Below are positions 16,591 to 24,798 of a DNA stretch of 34,161 nucleotides, in pieces (positions within the stretch are counted from its first letter, which is position 1; each line of letters starts with the position of its first letter). The notes beneath the pieces were generated by a model, which was not told the origin of the DNA, made no database searches, and saw only the letters and a list, made by a program, of their open reading frames with translations. The position numbers and the translations under genes were made by a program. Origin of the DNA: UBA7672 sp964529555 (lineage in GTDB: Bacteria > Pseudomonadota > Alphaproteobacteria > Caulobacterales > Hyphomonadaceae); the NCBI GenBank assembly GCA_964529555.1, contig CAZGWV010000030.1, forward strand, positions 1 to 34,161, in the 5' to 3' direction.

Positions 16591-18705
16591 TTGTCGATCC
16601 AGTCGATCATGGGAACAGGCCTGTCCGCGCTGTTCGCCAACCAGCAGGCGCTGAAGGTCGTCTCGACCAACGTCGCGAACGTCAACACGGTTGGCTATTC
16701 GCGCCTTGAAGTGAACTTCGTCTCGCGCAGCGCCTCGGGCGGCATGTCGGGCGTCGAGATCGAAGTCACGCGCATCGCCAATACATATCTTGCAGCAGCC
16801 GAGATGCGCGGCGCCGCCGATGTTTCGGCGGCCGATGTTCTGGCCCAGTTCATGGACCGCGCGCAGGGTCTGCTCGGCGATCCGTCCAGCCGCTCGTCCG
16901 TCTTCGCGACGCTGGACCCGGTGTTTGCAAGCTTCGGCGCGCTTGCTGTCGATCCCGCTTCGGCGCTACGCCAGTCGGCGGCGCTTTCCGATCTCCAGAC
17001 GCTGCTCTCGCAGCTCGACACCACGGCAGAAGAGATTTCGGCGCTGCGCGATGAATCGCACGCGCGCGTCATTTCCGCGATGGAGGAAGCCAACTCGCTG
17101 ATGAGCGGCATCGCCCGTCTCAACGCATCGATCCAGCGCGCCACGGTCGGCGGCGTGTCGGCGACCGAAGCGGAGACCGAACAGGCGCGGATGCTCGATC
17201 GTCTCGCCGAGATCATGGACATCCGCGTGCAGGAACGTCCGCTGGGCGGCGTCGAGCTTCGCACGTCGGACGGCCTGTTGCTTGTCGACGTCGATGCGGC
17301 GCGGCTGGGCCTCAGCTCGACCTCCAATGGCGAGGCCTATCCGGGTCTGGTGATGATGTCGCCGCGCTCCACCACCGAAATCCCGCTGGACTCGCATCTC
17401 AGCGGCGGCGAGCTGAAAGGCCTGCTGCGCGCGCGCGATCACGAACTGCCGAACCTGCAGCTGGCCTTCGCCGAATTCGCCGCCGGCGCCGCCGAGGCGC
17501 TGAATGCGGCCCACAATGCCAGCTCGTCCGTTCCGGCGCCGGGCGTGCTGACCGGCGGCAATACGGGACTCCTCGCCACCGACCGGCTGAACTTCTCCGG
17601 CGTCACGCATATCGCCATCGTCGATGACGAAGGCGTCGTCGTGCGCAATTTCCGCGTCGATTTCACGAACCAGCAGATCATCGACGACCAGGCCAACATC
17701 ACCACATTCGCCAACTCGATCGGTGATTTTCAGACAGCGCTGAATTCCGCCATGGGCGCCGATGGCCAGGTGAGCTTCGCCAACGGCCAGCTGCGGCTGG
17801 AATCCATGACGCCGGGAACCGGCCTTGCGATCCGCGACGATGCGGCGTCGCCCGCAACACGCGCCGGCAAGGGCTTCTCGCACACTTTCGGTCTCAACGA
17901 CCTGGTGACGCACGGCAATGTGCTGAACTACGCCACGGGACTTTCGGCGACGGACCTGCACGGCTTCACGCCGGGCCAGACGATGACCTTCGCGCTCCGC
18001 AACGCGGACGGCACGATCCTGCGCCGGATCGAGTTCGAGGTCGGCGCAGGCGCGACGATGGACTCGCTGCGCGCTGACCTGAACCTTGCGCTGCAGGGCT
18101 ATGGCCAGGCGCAGCTCAATGCCGAAGGCCGCCTCACGATTGTTCCGACCAGCAACTCGGTCGCGCGCATCGACGTGACGCAGGATTCCACATCACGGGG
18201 CGATGCCGGCCTGTCGATGTCCGAGCTGTTCGGGCTTGGCGAATCCATCCCGCTGCAGCGCGCGCGTTCGCTCAGCATCCGCAGCGATATCGCGGCGAAT
18301 CCCGCCCTGCTTGGGTCCGCGCAGGCCGACCTTGCCGGCGCCGCCGTCGGTCAGCGCGTTCTGTCGCCGGGCGATGGCCGCGGCGCGCTTGGCGTCGAAG
18401 CGGCCAGCACGGCGCCGCGCGGCTTTGCGCAGGCGGGCGGGCTTGCGGGACAGGTCACGTCGATCTCGGATTATGCTGCGCGTCTTGCCGGTCATGCCGG
18501 CGTGCGCGCCGAAGCGCTGGAAGCCTCCAAGCTCGCCGCGCAATCGGTGCGTGAGGAAGTGCGCGCACGGCGCATGGGCGAAGAGGGCGTGAACCTCGAC
18601 GAAGAACTCATCAAGATGACGACCTACCAGCAGGCCTATGCTGCTGCGTCGCGCATGATCCAGGCCGCGCGCGACCTGTACGACATCACCCTGAATATGA
18701 TCTGA
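16591..18705 (+). CDS. flgK: Flagellar hook-filament junction protein FlgK
   Basis: This 704-residue axial protein (HAP1) joins hook and filament and is exported by the flagellar system. The N-terminal D0 motif (SIMGTGLSALFANQQALKVV, then STNVANVNTVGYSR) and the C-terminal motif (VNLDEELIKMTTYQQAYAAA, then SRMIQAARDLYD) are both present. It is about 150 residues longer than the E. coli protein because of an enlarged central domain, common in Caulobacterales. The start is TTG at 16591, with GGAG seven bases upstream; it gives MSIQSIMG, the normal start sequence. The next in-frame ATG, six codons on, would cut into the conserved motif. It is followed after 13 bp by flgL. An upstream sigma-54 promoter suggests late-class expression. 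Confidence 0.94.
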   Translation: MSIQSIMGTGLSALFANQQALKVVSTNVANVNTVGYSRLEVNFVSRSASGGMSGVEIEVTRIANTYLAAAEMRGAADVSAADVLAQFMDRAQGLLGDPSSRSSVFATLDPVFASFGALAVDPASALRQSAALSDLQTLLSQLDTTAEEISALRDESHARVISAMEEANSLMSGIARLNASIQRATVGGVSATEAETEQARMLDRLAEIMDIRVQERPLGGVELRTSDGLLLVDVDAARLGLSSTSNGEAYPGLVMMSPRSTTEIPLDSHLSGGELKGLLRARDHELPNLQLAFAEFAAGAAEALNAAHNASSSVPAPGVLTGGNTGLLATDRLNFSGVTHIAIVDDEGVVVRNFRVDFTNQQIIDDQANITTFANSIGDFQTALNSAMGADGQVSFANGQLRLESMTPGTGLAIRDDAASPATRAGKGFSHTFGLNDLVTHGNVLNYATGLSATDLHGFTPGQTMTFALRNADGTILRRIEFEVGAGATMDSLRADLNLALQGYGQAQLNAEGRLTIVPTSNSVARIDVTQDSTSRGDAGLSMSELFGLGESIPLQRARSLSIRSDIAANPALLGSAQADLAGAAVGQRVLSPGDGRGALGVEAASTAPRGFAQAGGLAGQVTSISDYAARLAGHAGVRAEALEASKLAAQSVREEVRARRMGEEGVNLDEELIKMTTYQQAYAAASRMIQAARDLYDITLNMI

Positions 18706-18718
18706 GAGAGCTGGCTCC

Positions 18719-19642
18719 ATGTCTCGAATTTCTTCCGCCATGATCCCCAGCTCCTCGATGGCTGACCTCCAGAGGGCCCAGCGCTCGCTGGTCGAGGCTG
18801 CACGCCAGAGTTCGGCGCAGACGCGCGCGAGCGATCTCAAAGGCTATGGCCGCGAGGCGCAGACGCTGGTTTCGGCCGAGCGGTTGGCGGGTCGCCTGAC
18901 CGGCTTCCAGGCGACCGTGCGGGAACTCACCACGCGCATGCAGATCCAGGACGTCGCGCTTGGCCGGGCGGCGCAGGCCGTCACCAAGCTGAAGGACGAG
19001 CTGTTCCAGAATCTCGGACTGGAGAGCGGCGAGGGCGTCCGCGCGCAGCTTGAAGAAGCGTTCGCGGTGCTCAAGGATACGATGAACACCAATCTCGGCG
19101 GCCGCTACCTGTTCGGCGGCGTGATGAACGACCGTCCGCCGATCACGTCGGACTCGCTGAGCAGCCTTGCCGCCAACCCTCTGGACGATGCGCTGGAGCA
19201 GGGCGCCAGCTCGCAGACGATGCGCGTGGAGGAAAGCCGCGTCGTTTCCGCCGGTCTCGTGGCTGACGATGTGATCTCCGGCGCGCTGGCGTCGCTCAAG
19301 CGCCTCGCCGAGATGGACGAAGGCCCGGATGGCCCCTTCAGCGGCGACCTGTCGGCGACGCAGCGTGCGGCGATCCAGCAGGAACTCACCTCGCTGAATG
19401 CGGCCTTCGACAACATCCTCAGCCGCCAGGCCGAGAACGGGCGCCTGACGAAGGAAGTCGAGGCCGCCGGCACGCGGCTGACCTCGCGCATGAACGCTCT
19501 GGATGAAGCCATTGGCGGCATCGTGAATGTGGACCTTGCCGAAGTCGCCGTGCGGCTCAATCAGGCGCAGTTCGCCTATGAGTCGTCCGCCAGCGTGTTC
19601 AACGTGCTGCGCAACATGTCGCTGCTCAACATGCTGGACTAG
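18719..19642 (+). CDS. flgL: Flagellar hook-filament junction protein FlgL
   Basis: This 307-residue flagellin-like protein (HAP3) sits between FlgK and the filament. The N-terminal helix (MSRISSAMIPSSSMADLQRA), the NLGGRYLFGGVMNDRPPI segment near residue 125 and the C-terminal helix (VAVRLNQAQFAYESSASVFN) are typical. The start ATG is 13 bp after flgK, so the two form one operon. Weak similarity to flagellin is expected, but the size and the flgK neighbour favour FlgL. No flagellin gene lies in the window. Confidence 0.92.
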   Translation: MSRISSAMIPSSSMADLQRAQRSLVEAARQSSAQTRASDLKGYGREAQTLVSAERLAGRLTGFQATVRELTTRMQIQDVALGRAAQAVTKLKDELFQNLGLESGEGVRAQLEEAFAVLKDTMNTNLGGRYLFGGVMNDRPPITSDSLSSLAANPLDDALEQGASSQTMRVEESRVVSAGLVADDVISGALASLKRLAEMDEGPDGPFSGDLSATQRAAIQQELTSLNAAFDNILSRQAENGRLTKEVEAAGTRLTSRMNALDEAIGGIVNVDLAEVAVRLNQAQFAYESSASVFNVLRNMSLLNMLD

Positions 19643-19732
19643 CGCTTCCAGGCGCGGTCGGCCGGATCGCCCCTTGCGCATCGCCGTGCGCGTGGCACCT
19701 TCCCGAAACGGAACCTGCCGGGGAGGATGCTC

Positions 19733-21232
19733 ATGTCGCTGCGCGCGAAACTGTGTGGAACGATGGCCGCTGCGGCGCTAGCCGCGGCATTCGCTGGATC
19801 GGCTCAGGCGCAGATCGCCTGCGAGTCGCTCGTGGGTTTTCGCGCGCCCGACGTGAAGATCACCAAAGCCACGCTCTCCGCCTCGCCCGTGCCGGTGTGC
19901 AAGGTCGATGGCGTCATCGGCAAGGAGATCAACTTCTCGGTCTGGTTGCCCGAAGCCTGGAACGGCAAGTTCGTGATGGGCGGGCAGGGCGGCTTTGCCG
20001 GGCGCGTGGAAAGCCAGGCGCTGAGTCTGCAGGCGCTGCAGAAGGGCTATGCCACGGCGGGCACGGACACCGGACATTCCTCGCCCGCGCGCGGCATCGA
20101 CGGGGCGTGGGCGGCGGGCGATTTCGAGCGCATCGCCAACTACGCGCACGCTTCGATCCACCGCACGAGCGAGGCGGCGAAGGCCATCGTCAATGCGCGC
20201 TATGGCCGGCAGAGCGACGCATCGTACTTCGCGGGCTGTTCCAATGGCGGGCGTCAGGCGCTGCAGATGGCCCAGCGCTATCCCGACGATTTCGACGGCA
20301 TCATCGCTGGCGCGCCCGCGATCGACTTCCAGGGCATCACGGCGGCGTTCTCCACGATCACGCAGAAGATGTATCCCGATCCCAGGAAGCTCGACACGGC
20401 CGTGCTCGATACGCCTGCGCGCACCATCCTCGCCAAGGCGGTGATGGAGAAGTGCGATGCGCTCGACGGGCTGAAGGACGGGATAATGAACGATCCGCGC
20501 ACCTGCACGTTCGATGTGAAGACGATCCAGTGCAAGGGCGGCAGCAAGACCAACTGCCTGAACCCGGCGCAGGTCGCGGCTGTCGAGGCCATCGTCAAGG
20601 GGCCGATGCTGAACGGCAAGCCGTTCCACGTCGCCTTCCCCTATGGCGGCGAGCAGACCGAGATGGATTGGGGCACATGGCTGGCCGGCGCCAAGAATCG
20701 CGTCGGCGACGGTCAGCCCAGCCTGGCCTACGGCTTCTCCATCGAGTTCATGCGCTATTTCGTGAAGCTCGACCCGACCTGGGATCATTCGCGCACGAAC
20801 CTCGCCACGCTCGCCGGCGAGATGAAGGCGCTGAACATGACGCTGTCGCCCACCAACCCCGACCTCTCGGCTTTCCGGTCCAGCGGCGGCAAGCTGCTGA
20901 TGTATCATGGCTGGTCGGACTCGGCGCTCTCCCCCCTGATGAGCACGAGCTATGTCGATCGCGTGTATGCGTTCGATGCGACGGCGCGCAACGATGTGCG
21001 CATGTTCATGCTGCCCGCCGTCGGCCATTGCGCGGGCGGGCCAGGGCCGGATCGCGTGGACTATCTCGATGCGCTGGATGGCTGGGTTACGTCGAAAGCG
21101 GCGCCGGATGAACTGACCGCCAGCTTCGCTTCGGGCGGCGCCCGCAAGCTCTGCGCCTATCCGCAGCAGCAGACCTATACCGGCGCGGGCGACGGCAAGA
21201 GCCCGGAACACTTCACCTGCAAGGCGCCGTAG
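19733..21232 (+). CDS. Secreted tannase/feruloyl esterase family protein
   Basis: This 499-residue alpha/beta hydrolase is predicted to be exported. The signal peptide is residues 1-27 (basic start, hydrophobic core, then AGSAQA-Q). The family's nucleophile motif GCSNGG (168-173) has the catalytic Ser170 next to Cys169. Later come an Asp in YHGWSDSALSP and a His in AVGHCAGGPG, whose adjacent Cys can pair with Cys169 as in the CS-D-HC triad of this family. Substrates would be esters of plant phenolic acids (gallate, ferulate) or related aromatic esters such as MHET; the sequence does not decide. The ATG at 19733 is chosen over 19727 because GGGGAGG ends six bases before it. It is unrelated to the adjoining flagellar genes and probably has its own promoter in 19643-19732. 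Confidence 0.88.
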   Translation: MSLRAKLCGTMAAAALAAAFAGSAQAQIACESLVGFRAPDVKITKATLSASPVPVCKVDGVIGKEINFSVWLPEAWNGKFVMGGQGGFAGRVESQALSLQALQKGYATAGTDTGHSSPARGIDGAWAAGDFERIANYAHASIHRTSEAAKAIVNARYGRQSDASYFAGCSNGGRQALQMAQRYPDDFDGIIAGAPAIDFQGITAAFSTITQKMYPDPRKLDTAVLDTPARTILAKAVMEKCDALDGLKDGIMNDPRTCTFDVKTIQCKGGSKTNCLNPAQVAAVEAIVKGPMLNGKPFHVAFPYGGEQTEMDWGTWLAGAKNRVGDGQPSLAYGFSIEFMRYFVKLDPTWDHSRTNLATLAGEMKALNMTLSPTNPDLSAFRSSGGKLLMYHGWSDSALSPLMSTSYVDRVYAFDATARNDVRMFMLPAVGHCAGGPGPDRVDYLDALDGWVTSKAAPDELTASFASGGARKLCAYPQQQTYTGAGDGKSPEHFTCKAP

Positions 21233-21265
21233 GGCGGTCTACACGCCGCGCATGACTTGATGTAA

Positions 21266-21290
21266 CGGAGGGCGATGACCTCGCCCTCCG
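21266..21290 (+). promoter_or_regulatory. Perfect 10-bp hairpin over a start codon
   Basis: CGGAGGGCGA (21266-21275) and TCGCCCTCCG (21281-21290) pair perfectly around a five-base loop. The stem contains the Shine-Dalgarno-like GGAGGG and the A of the ATG at 21275. It may hide this ribosome site, or be the end structure of the tannase transcript; no T-run follows. Confidence 0.55.
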
Positions 21291-21394
21291 ATCCCTTTCC
21301 GGCGCCGCCGAACGAGCCGGAAGAATATCTCTGCTGCCACCGGCACTGCAGCCCGTGCATAAAGGACTATTACCGCGAGGCGCTGGCGCGATGG
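21275..21394 (+). CDS. Oxidoreductase-like domain protein, cut by assembly gap
   Basis: Forty residues are visible before the N run. The segment PAPPNEPEEYLCCHRHCSPC followed by DYYREALARW matches the short oxidoreductase-like domain (PPEPxExxCCGxxCxxCVWDLYREEL pattern), in which four cysteines probably bind metal. Bacterial members are often very small proteins of 50-80 residues, so little may be missing. No function is established. The start is within a hairpin, with GGAGGG only two bases before ATG, which is unusually close. Confidence 0.65.
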
Positions 21395-21494
21395 NNNNNN
21401 NNNNNNNNNNNNNNNNNNNNNNNNNNNNNNNNNNNNNNNNNNNNNNNNNNNNNNNNNNNNNNNNNNNNNNNNNNNNNNNNNNNNNNNNNNNNNN
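21395..21494. other. Assembly gap (100 N)
   Basis: Exactly 100 N, the conventional filler for a gap of unknown size. The plus-strand oxidoreductase-like gene and the minus-strand zinc-ribbon gene both run into it and converge here. Confidence 0.99.
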
Positions 21495-21649
21495 GTTGGC
21501 CGGCCAGCGGCGCCATAGCGCAGGCCGCCGATGTCCCACACCGAATTGTCCGCTCCGCAATGCTTGCAGCGGCCGATCCACTGGCGCGACTCCGCTTCGG
21601 CCTTCCGCTTCGTCTCCGCCGGCATGAACCACATGATGAAGCCGCGCAT
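21495..21649 (-). CDS. Zinc-ribbon conserved hypothetical protein, 3' end missing
   Basis: Fifty-one residues are visible from the ATG at 21649 before the gap. A short hydrophobic start (MRGFIMWFMPAE) and a basic stretch lead to CKHCGADNSVWDIGGLRYGA, half of a CxxC...CxxC zinc ribbon whose second pair should follow in the gap. Proteins with this SVWDIGG signature are widespread small hypotheticals in alphaproteobacteria (from memory). The start is 4 bp after the preceding gene, so it ends a minus-strand cluster with the toxin-antitoxin genes. Confidence 0.65.
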
Positions 21650-21653
21650 GGGG

Positions 21654-22274
21654 TCAGGCGTCCTCTTTCGGATAATGCTCCATCGCTGCTTCGATGGCGT
21701 CGAGCGCCGCGGCCACGCGCTCGCGATGGCGGGAGCCGGCATGGCGCAGGTAGATCGGCTGCGTGACGGCCAGGTGGCGGATCACCGCGCAGGCGTTGAG
21801 GATCAGCGGCGGCACTTCGCGCAGGTCCACCGTCCAGCCATCCTCGCTGAAGTGCAGGAAGGTGTTGCGCAGATCGACGAGATCGTCGAACGCCTCGGTA
21901 ATCCGGCGGTTGAGCGGAAGCTGGAAGGGCGGGCGCAGGAAATAGGCGTCGCCCACGCGCCGCAGCAGTTCGAGCGGCGAGACGATGCGCGGCTCGCGGA
22001 TGGCCAGCGGCTCTGGCCCGCGCCGTCCATTCTTGGTCCAGCGCGTGACGATGCGGGCGTCGGCGCGCGTCATCCCCTTGGTGCCGAATTCGTCGCCATG
22101 ATCGAGCGCGCAGAGGCAGGCGTTCTGCACGCCCAGCGTGGTCGCGATGATCAGCCAGCGCCACGCGCCATGATCCTCAGCCGCCTTGCCCGCAAGTTCA
22201 GCCGCATGCTCGACACACGCCAGCAGCTCGCGCGGCTGGTTGGTCTGGAAGTGATGCGGGGTGGGCGGGGTCAT
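21654..22274 (-). CDS. Conserved hypothetical protein with HEPN-like R-x4-H motif
   Basis: This 206-residue, mostly alpha-helical soluble protein has no family I can name. The clearest feature is LVDLRNTFLHFSEDGW near residues 134-149: an Arg-x4-His pattern with flanking helices, as in HEPN RNases and their non-catalytic relatives. Before it lie a helical part with WLIIATTLGVQNACLCALDH and a central SPLELLRRVGDAYF helix. It starts 1 bp after the toxin stop and ends 4 bp before the zinc-ribbon gene, so all four minus-strand genes are probably cotranscribed. RNase activity is an inference from the motif alone; many proteins with an RNxFxHF segment are uncharacterised. Confidence 0.7.
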   Translation of the reverse strand: MTPPTPHHFQTNQPRELLACVEHAAELAGKAAEDHGAWRWLIIATTLGVQNACLCALDHGDEFGTKGMTRADARIVTRWTKNGRRGPEPLAIREPRIVSPLELLRRVGDAYFLRPPFQLPLNRRITEAFDDLVDLRNTFLHFSEDGWTVDLREVPPLILNACAVIRHLAVTQPIYLRHAGSRHRERVAAALDAIEAAMEHYPKEDA

Positions 22275-22275
22275 G

Positions 22276-22548
22276 CTAGCGATCCTCGGCGGCGTGGATC
22301 ACAGCCAGAACATCGATATCGCCATCGTGGAATCCATAAACGATCACATAGGGCGCCTTCTTGACGACGATCTCGCGCGTGCCGGGCTCGCGGCCGGGAC
22401 GGCCAACGTCGCCCAGCCTTTCGAGCATGGAGATCGCTGCGCCAATCTGTTGCCGAACGCGGTCAGGTTTTGCATTTTCAAGTGAGGACAACCATTGATC
22501 GATGCGGTCGAGATCCCGCACCGCCGCCCTGCGCCAGCGAAGCGCCAT
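22276..22548 (-). CDS. RelE/ParE family toxin
   Basis: This 90-residue protein has the ParE/RelE toxin layout: an N-terminal helix pair (AAVRDLDRIDQWLSSLENAK), then GRPGREPGTREIVVKKAPYV, IVYGFHDGDIDVLAVIH and a short basic end. ParE members poison gyrase and RelE members cut mRNA at the ribosome; the sequence does not separate them with certainty. The GTREIVV...PYVIVY pattern is usual in the ParE-like group. It overlaps the antitoxin gene by one base, the classical coupled arrangement with the antitoxin first. Confidence 0.87.
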   Translation of the reverse strand: MALRWRRAAVRDLDRIDQWLSSLENAKPDRVRQQIGAAISMLERLGDVGRPGREPGTREIVVKKAPYVIVYGFHDGDIDVLAVIHAAEDR

Positions 22549-22793
22549 CAGCCTTTTGCCCGGAAACGGCTGAGAACCTGCTCGACCTCTTTCTCGGTCG
22601 CAAAGGGGCCGGGGTTCTTCAGGCGCTTCTGGAGATCGGCGAGTTGTCCGTCACTCAACTGCCAGCCGGGGGCGGTCGCCTGATCGAGGAGCAGGCTGGC
22701 CATTTCTTCAACGCTGACACCGGACTGATCGGCCAAGCGCCGGATTTCGGCGGCGGTATCCGGGTCGATCTGCAGGGTGAGCGTGTCGGCCAT
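22548..22793 (-). CDS. Ribbon-helix-helix type antitoxin
   Basis: This 81-residue protein starts with a likely ribbon-helix-helix DNA-binding unit: strand TLTLQIDPDT, helix AAEIRRLADQSG, helix SVEEMASLLLDQA. The C-terminal half (LADLQKRLKNPGPFATEKEV) should wrap around the toxin. Such antitoxins bind their own promoter and autoregulate. The region upstream, 22794-23004, would hold that operator and also the divergent mnmA promoter. ParD-like or CopG-like naming is uncertain. Confidence 0.82.
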   Translation of the reverse strand: MADTLTLQIDPDTAAEIRRLADQSGVSVEEMASLLLDQATAPGWQLSDGQLADLQKRLKNPGPFATEKEVEQVLSRFRAKG

Positions 22794-22912
22794 GCGCGAA
22801 CAATAGGATTTCCCGTGTGGGCGGACAATAGTTTGACCGGCTCACCGCAACCGGACTGCTAGACTCCAGTAATTGCATGGGAAGGGGCATCGTCCGGCAA
22901 GGCGTGCGCGCC

Positions 22913-22992
22913 AGCAAACTCCCTCTGTTGTTCGCGCGCCGTTTCAGCTAGAAGCCCCTCCAACATCAGTTTGCTGCGGGCCTTGAACCCGC
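22913..22992 (+). other. Possible structured leader of mnmA
   Basis: An 8-bp inverted repeat AGCAAACT/AGTTTGCT (22913-22920 and 22968-22975) encloses 47 bases, followed at once by a hairpin GCGGG-N7-CCCGC (22976-22980 and 22988-22992) that ends just before GGAGA and the mnmA start. It could stack into one folded leader. No known riboswitch class is recognised. Confidence 0.35.
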
Positions 22993-23004
22993 TGGAGACA
23001 CGAA

Positions 23005-24273
23005 ATGACCACGCTTATCGGGCCCCGTGGCGGGCCTGCTGCGCCTGTTGAAGCGGATTTTCCGGTCGCTGACGGGCTTTGCGATTTCTCCAGGCTGGCG
23101 AATGTGGACCTGTCGGGAGCCGACCTCGACCTGTTTCCGGGCGACCCGCGCCCGCGCTCTGAAATCCGCGTGGTCGCAGCCATGTCGGGCGGGGTGGATT
23201 CATCCGTTGTCGCGGCGCTGCTGAAATATGCCGGCTACGATGTGATCGGCGTCACGCTGCAACTCTACGACCACGGCGCGGCGCTGAAGAAGCAGGGCGC
23301 ATGCTGCGCCGGGCAGGACATTCACGACGCGCGGCGCGTCGCTGAAGCGCTGGGCATTCCGCATTACGTGCTCGATTACGAAAGCCGCTTCCGCCAGCAA
23401 GTGATGGAAGATTTCGCGGACACATATCTCAAGGGCTCGACGCCGATCCCCTGCGTGCGCTGCAATCAGACGGTGAAGTTCTCCGATCTGCTGGCGACTG
23501 CGCGCGATCTCGGCGCCGACGCGATGGCGACCGGCCACTATATCCGCCGCACGATCGGTGCGGACGGGCGCGCGGAGCTTTCCCGCGCGGCCGATCCCGA
23601 TCGCGATCAATCCTACTTCCTGTTCGCGACCACGCGCGCGCAGCTCGACTTCCTGCGCTTCCCGCTGGGCGGCATGAAGAAGCCTGACGTGCGGCGCGCG
23701 GCGGCGGCGCTGGGCCTGCAGGTAGCGGCAAAGCCCGACAGTCAGGACATCTGCTTCGTTCCGGCGGGCAAGTATTCCGACATCGTGCAGAAGCTGCGCC
23801 CCGGCGCGGTGGAGCCCGGCGATATCGTGCACATGGATGGCCGCGTGATGGGCCGCCATGACGGCATCATCCGCTATACGATCGGCCAGCGCCGTGGCCT
23901 CGGCGTTGCGACGGGCGAGCCGCTGTTCGTCGTGAAGATCGATGCCGCATCGAACCGCGTGATCGTGGGGCCGCGCGAAGCATTGCTCACGGCGGCGCTG
24001 ACGATCGGCGAAAGCAACTGGCTGGGCGCCGATGATTTCGGGGGCTCGCTCGCAGATGCGTGCGCAGCGGGATTGCCGGCGCTCGCGCGCGTGCGCTCGA
24101 CGCGCGCGCCCGCGCCGGGGCGGATGGCGCTGGTCGATGGCGCGCCCGGCTTCGTGTTCGACACGCCGGAAGAAGGCGTCGCGCCGGGGCAGGCGTGTGT
24201 GATCTACGCCGCGCCGGACGGGCGAACCGTGCTGGGCGGCGGGTTCATTGCGGCGACAGTGAGCGCGGCCTAG
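23005..24273 (+). CDS. mnmA: tRNA-specific 2-thiouridylase MnmA
   Basis: This 422-residue cytosolic enzyme uses ATP and relayed persulfide sulfur to make 2-thiouridine at the wobble position 34 of tRNA Lys, Glu and Gln. The PP-loop SGGVDSS is at 61-67; the catalytic cysteines are Cys153 (PCVRCN) and Cys250 (DSQDICFV). The downstream GDIVHMDGRVMGRHDGIIRY and TIGQRRGLGVA segments are the family's tRNA-binding region. It carries about 55 extra N-terminal residues compared with E. coli, rich in acidic residues and lacking a known domain; a start nearer the PP-loop has no obvious Shine-Dalgarno signal. GGAGA precedes the ATG at 23005. Confidence 0.96.
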   Translation: MTTLIGPRGGPAAPVEADFPVADGLCDFSRLANVDLSGADLDLFPGDPRPRSEIRVVAAMSGGVDSSVVAALLKYAGYDVIGVTLQLYDHGAALKKQGACCAGQDIHDARRVAEALGIPHYVLDYESRFRQQVMEDFADTYLKGSTPIPCVRCNQTVKFSDLLATARDLGADAMATGHYIRRTIGADGRAELSRAADPDRDQSYFLFATTRAQLDFLRFPLGGMKKPDVRRAAAALGLQVAAKPDSQDICFVPAGKYSDIVQKLRPGAVEPGDIVHMDGRVMGRHDGIIRYTIGQRRGLGVATGEPLFVVKIDAASNRVIVGPREALLTAALTIGESNWLGADDFGGSLADACAAGLPALARVRSTRAPAPGRMALVDGAPGFVFDTPEEGVAPGQACVIYAAPDGRTVLGGGFIAATVSAA

Positions 24274-24349
24274 CCGAGTGGAAGCGACGCGGCGTCTGTG
24301 GTAAGGTCAGCCGTTCAGGCGGGGATCCGCCCGCGACGGAGGAGCGATC

Positions 24350-24772
24350 GTGACGATGCGCATTGCCTCACGGCTCGTAACGCTTGCGGCGTCCGCCGCG
24401 ATCTTCGCTGCGCCGGCGATGGCCGAACCGGAAACCAAGACGCAGCTGGTCACGCTCGATGGACAGAGTGTGCAGACGCTGCAGCTGCGGCACGACTTCA
24501 ATTCGGCCTGGGTGGTCGATAACCGGAACATCCTCTTCCGCGATGACACGCGCGACTATTATCTCGTCACGCTGAAGCAGGCTTGCGATCAGCTGGAAGT
24601 GCGTAACCGGCAGTTCCGGTTCCATCCGGGCTGGTCATGGCGGCTGAAGGCGACGAGCGCTTATGAAGTGCGCCCGAATGCTGGGCGGCCGTGTCAGGTC
24701 GGGCAGATCGCCCAGATCGACGATGCGAAGGCCGATCCGATGCGCGAGGCGGCGCTCTGGCGGGTGTGGTAG
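24350..24772 (+). CDS. Small exported hypothetical protein (DUF6491-like)
   Basis: This 140-residue protein has a signal peptide (residues 1-25, MTMRIASRLV...APAMA-E). The mature part has SAWVVDNRNILFRDDTRDYY with LVTLKQACDQL, two cysteines that may form a disulfide (Cys79 and Cys114) and a short basic end. The pattern resembles small periplasmic DUF6491 proteins of alpha- and gammaproteobacteria, whose role is unknown; this is from memory. The start is GTG at 24350, five bases after GGAGGAG; an ATG two codons later is possible. It stands alone between mnmA and the convergent membrane-protein gene. Confidence 0.65.
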   Translation: MTMRIASRLVTLAASAAIFAAPAMAEPETKTQLVTLDGQSVQTLQLRHDFNSAWVVDNRNILFRDDTRDYYLVTLKQACDQLEVRNRQFRFHPGWSWRLKATSAYEVRPNAGRPCQVGQIAQIDDAKADPMREAALWRVW

Positions 24773-24798
24773 TTTGGGCAAGGCGCGGCGACTGGACG

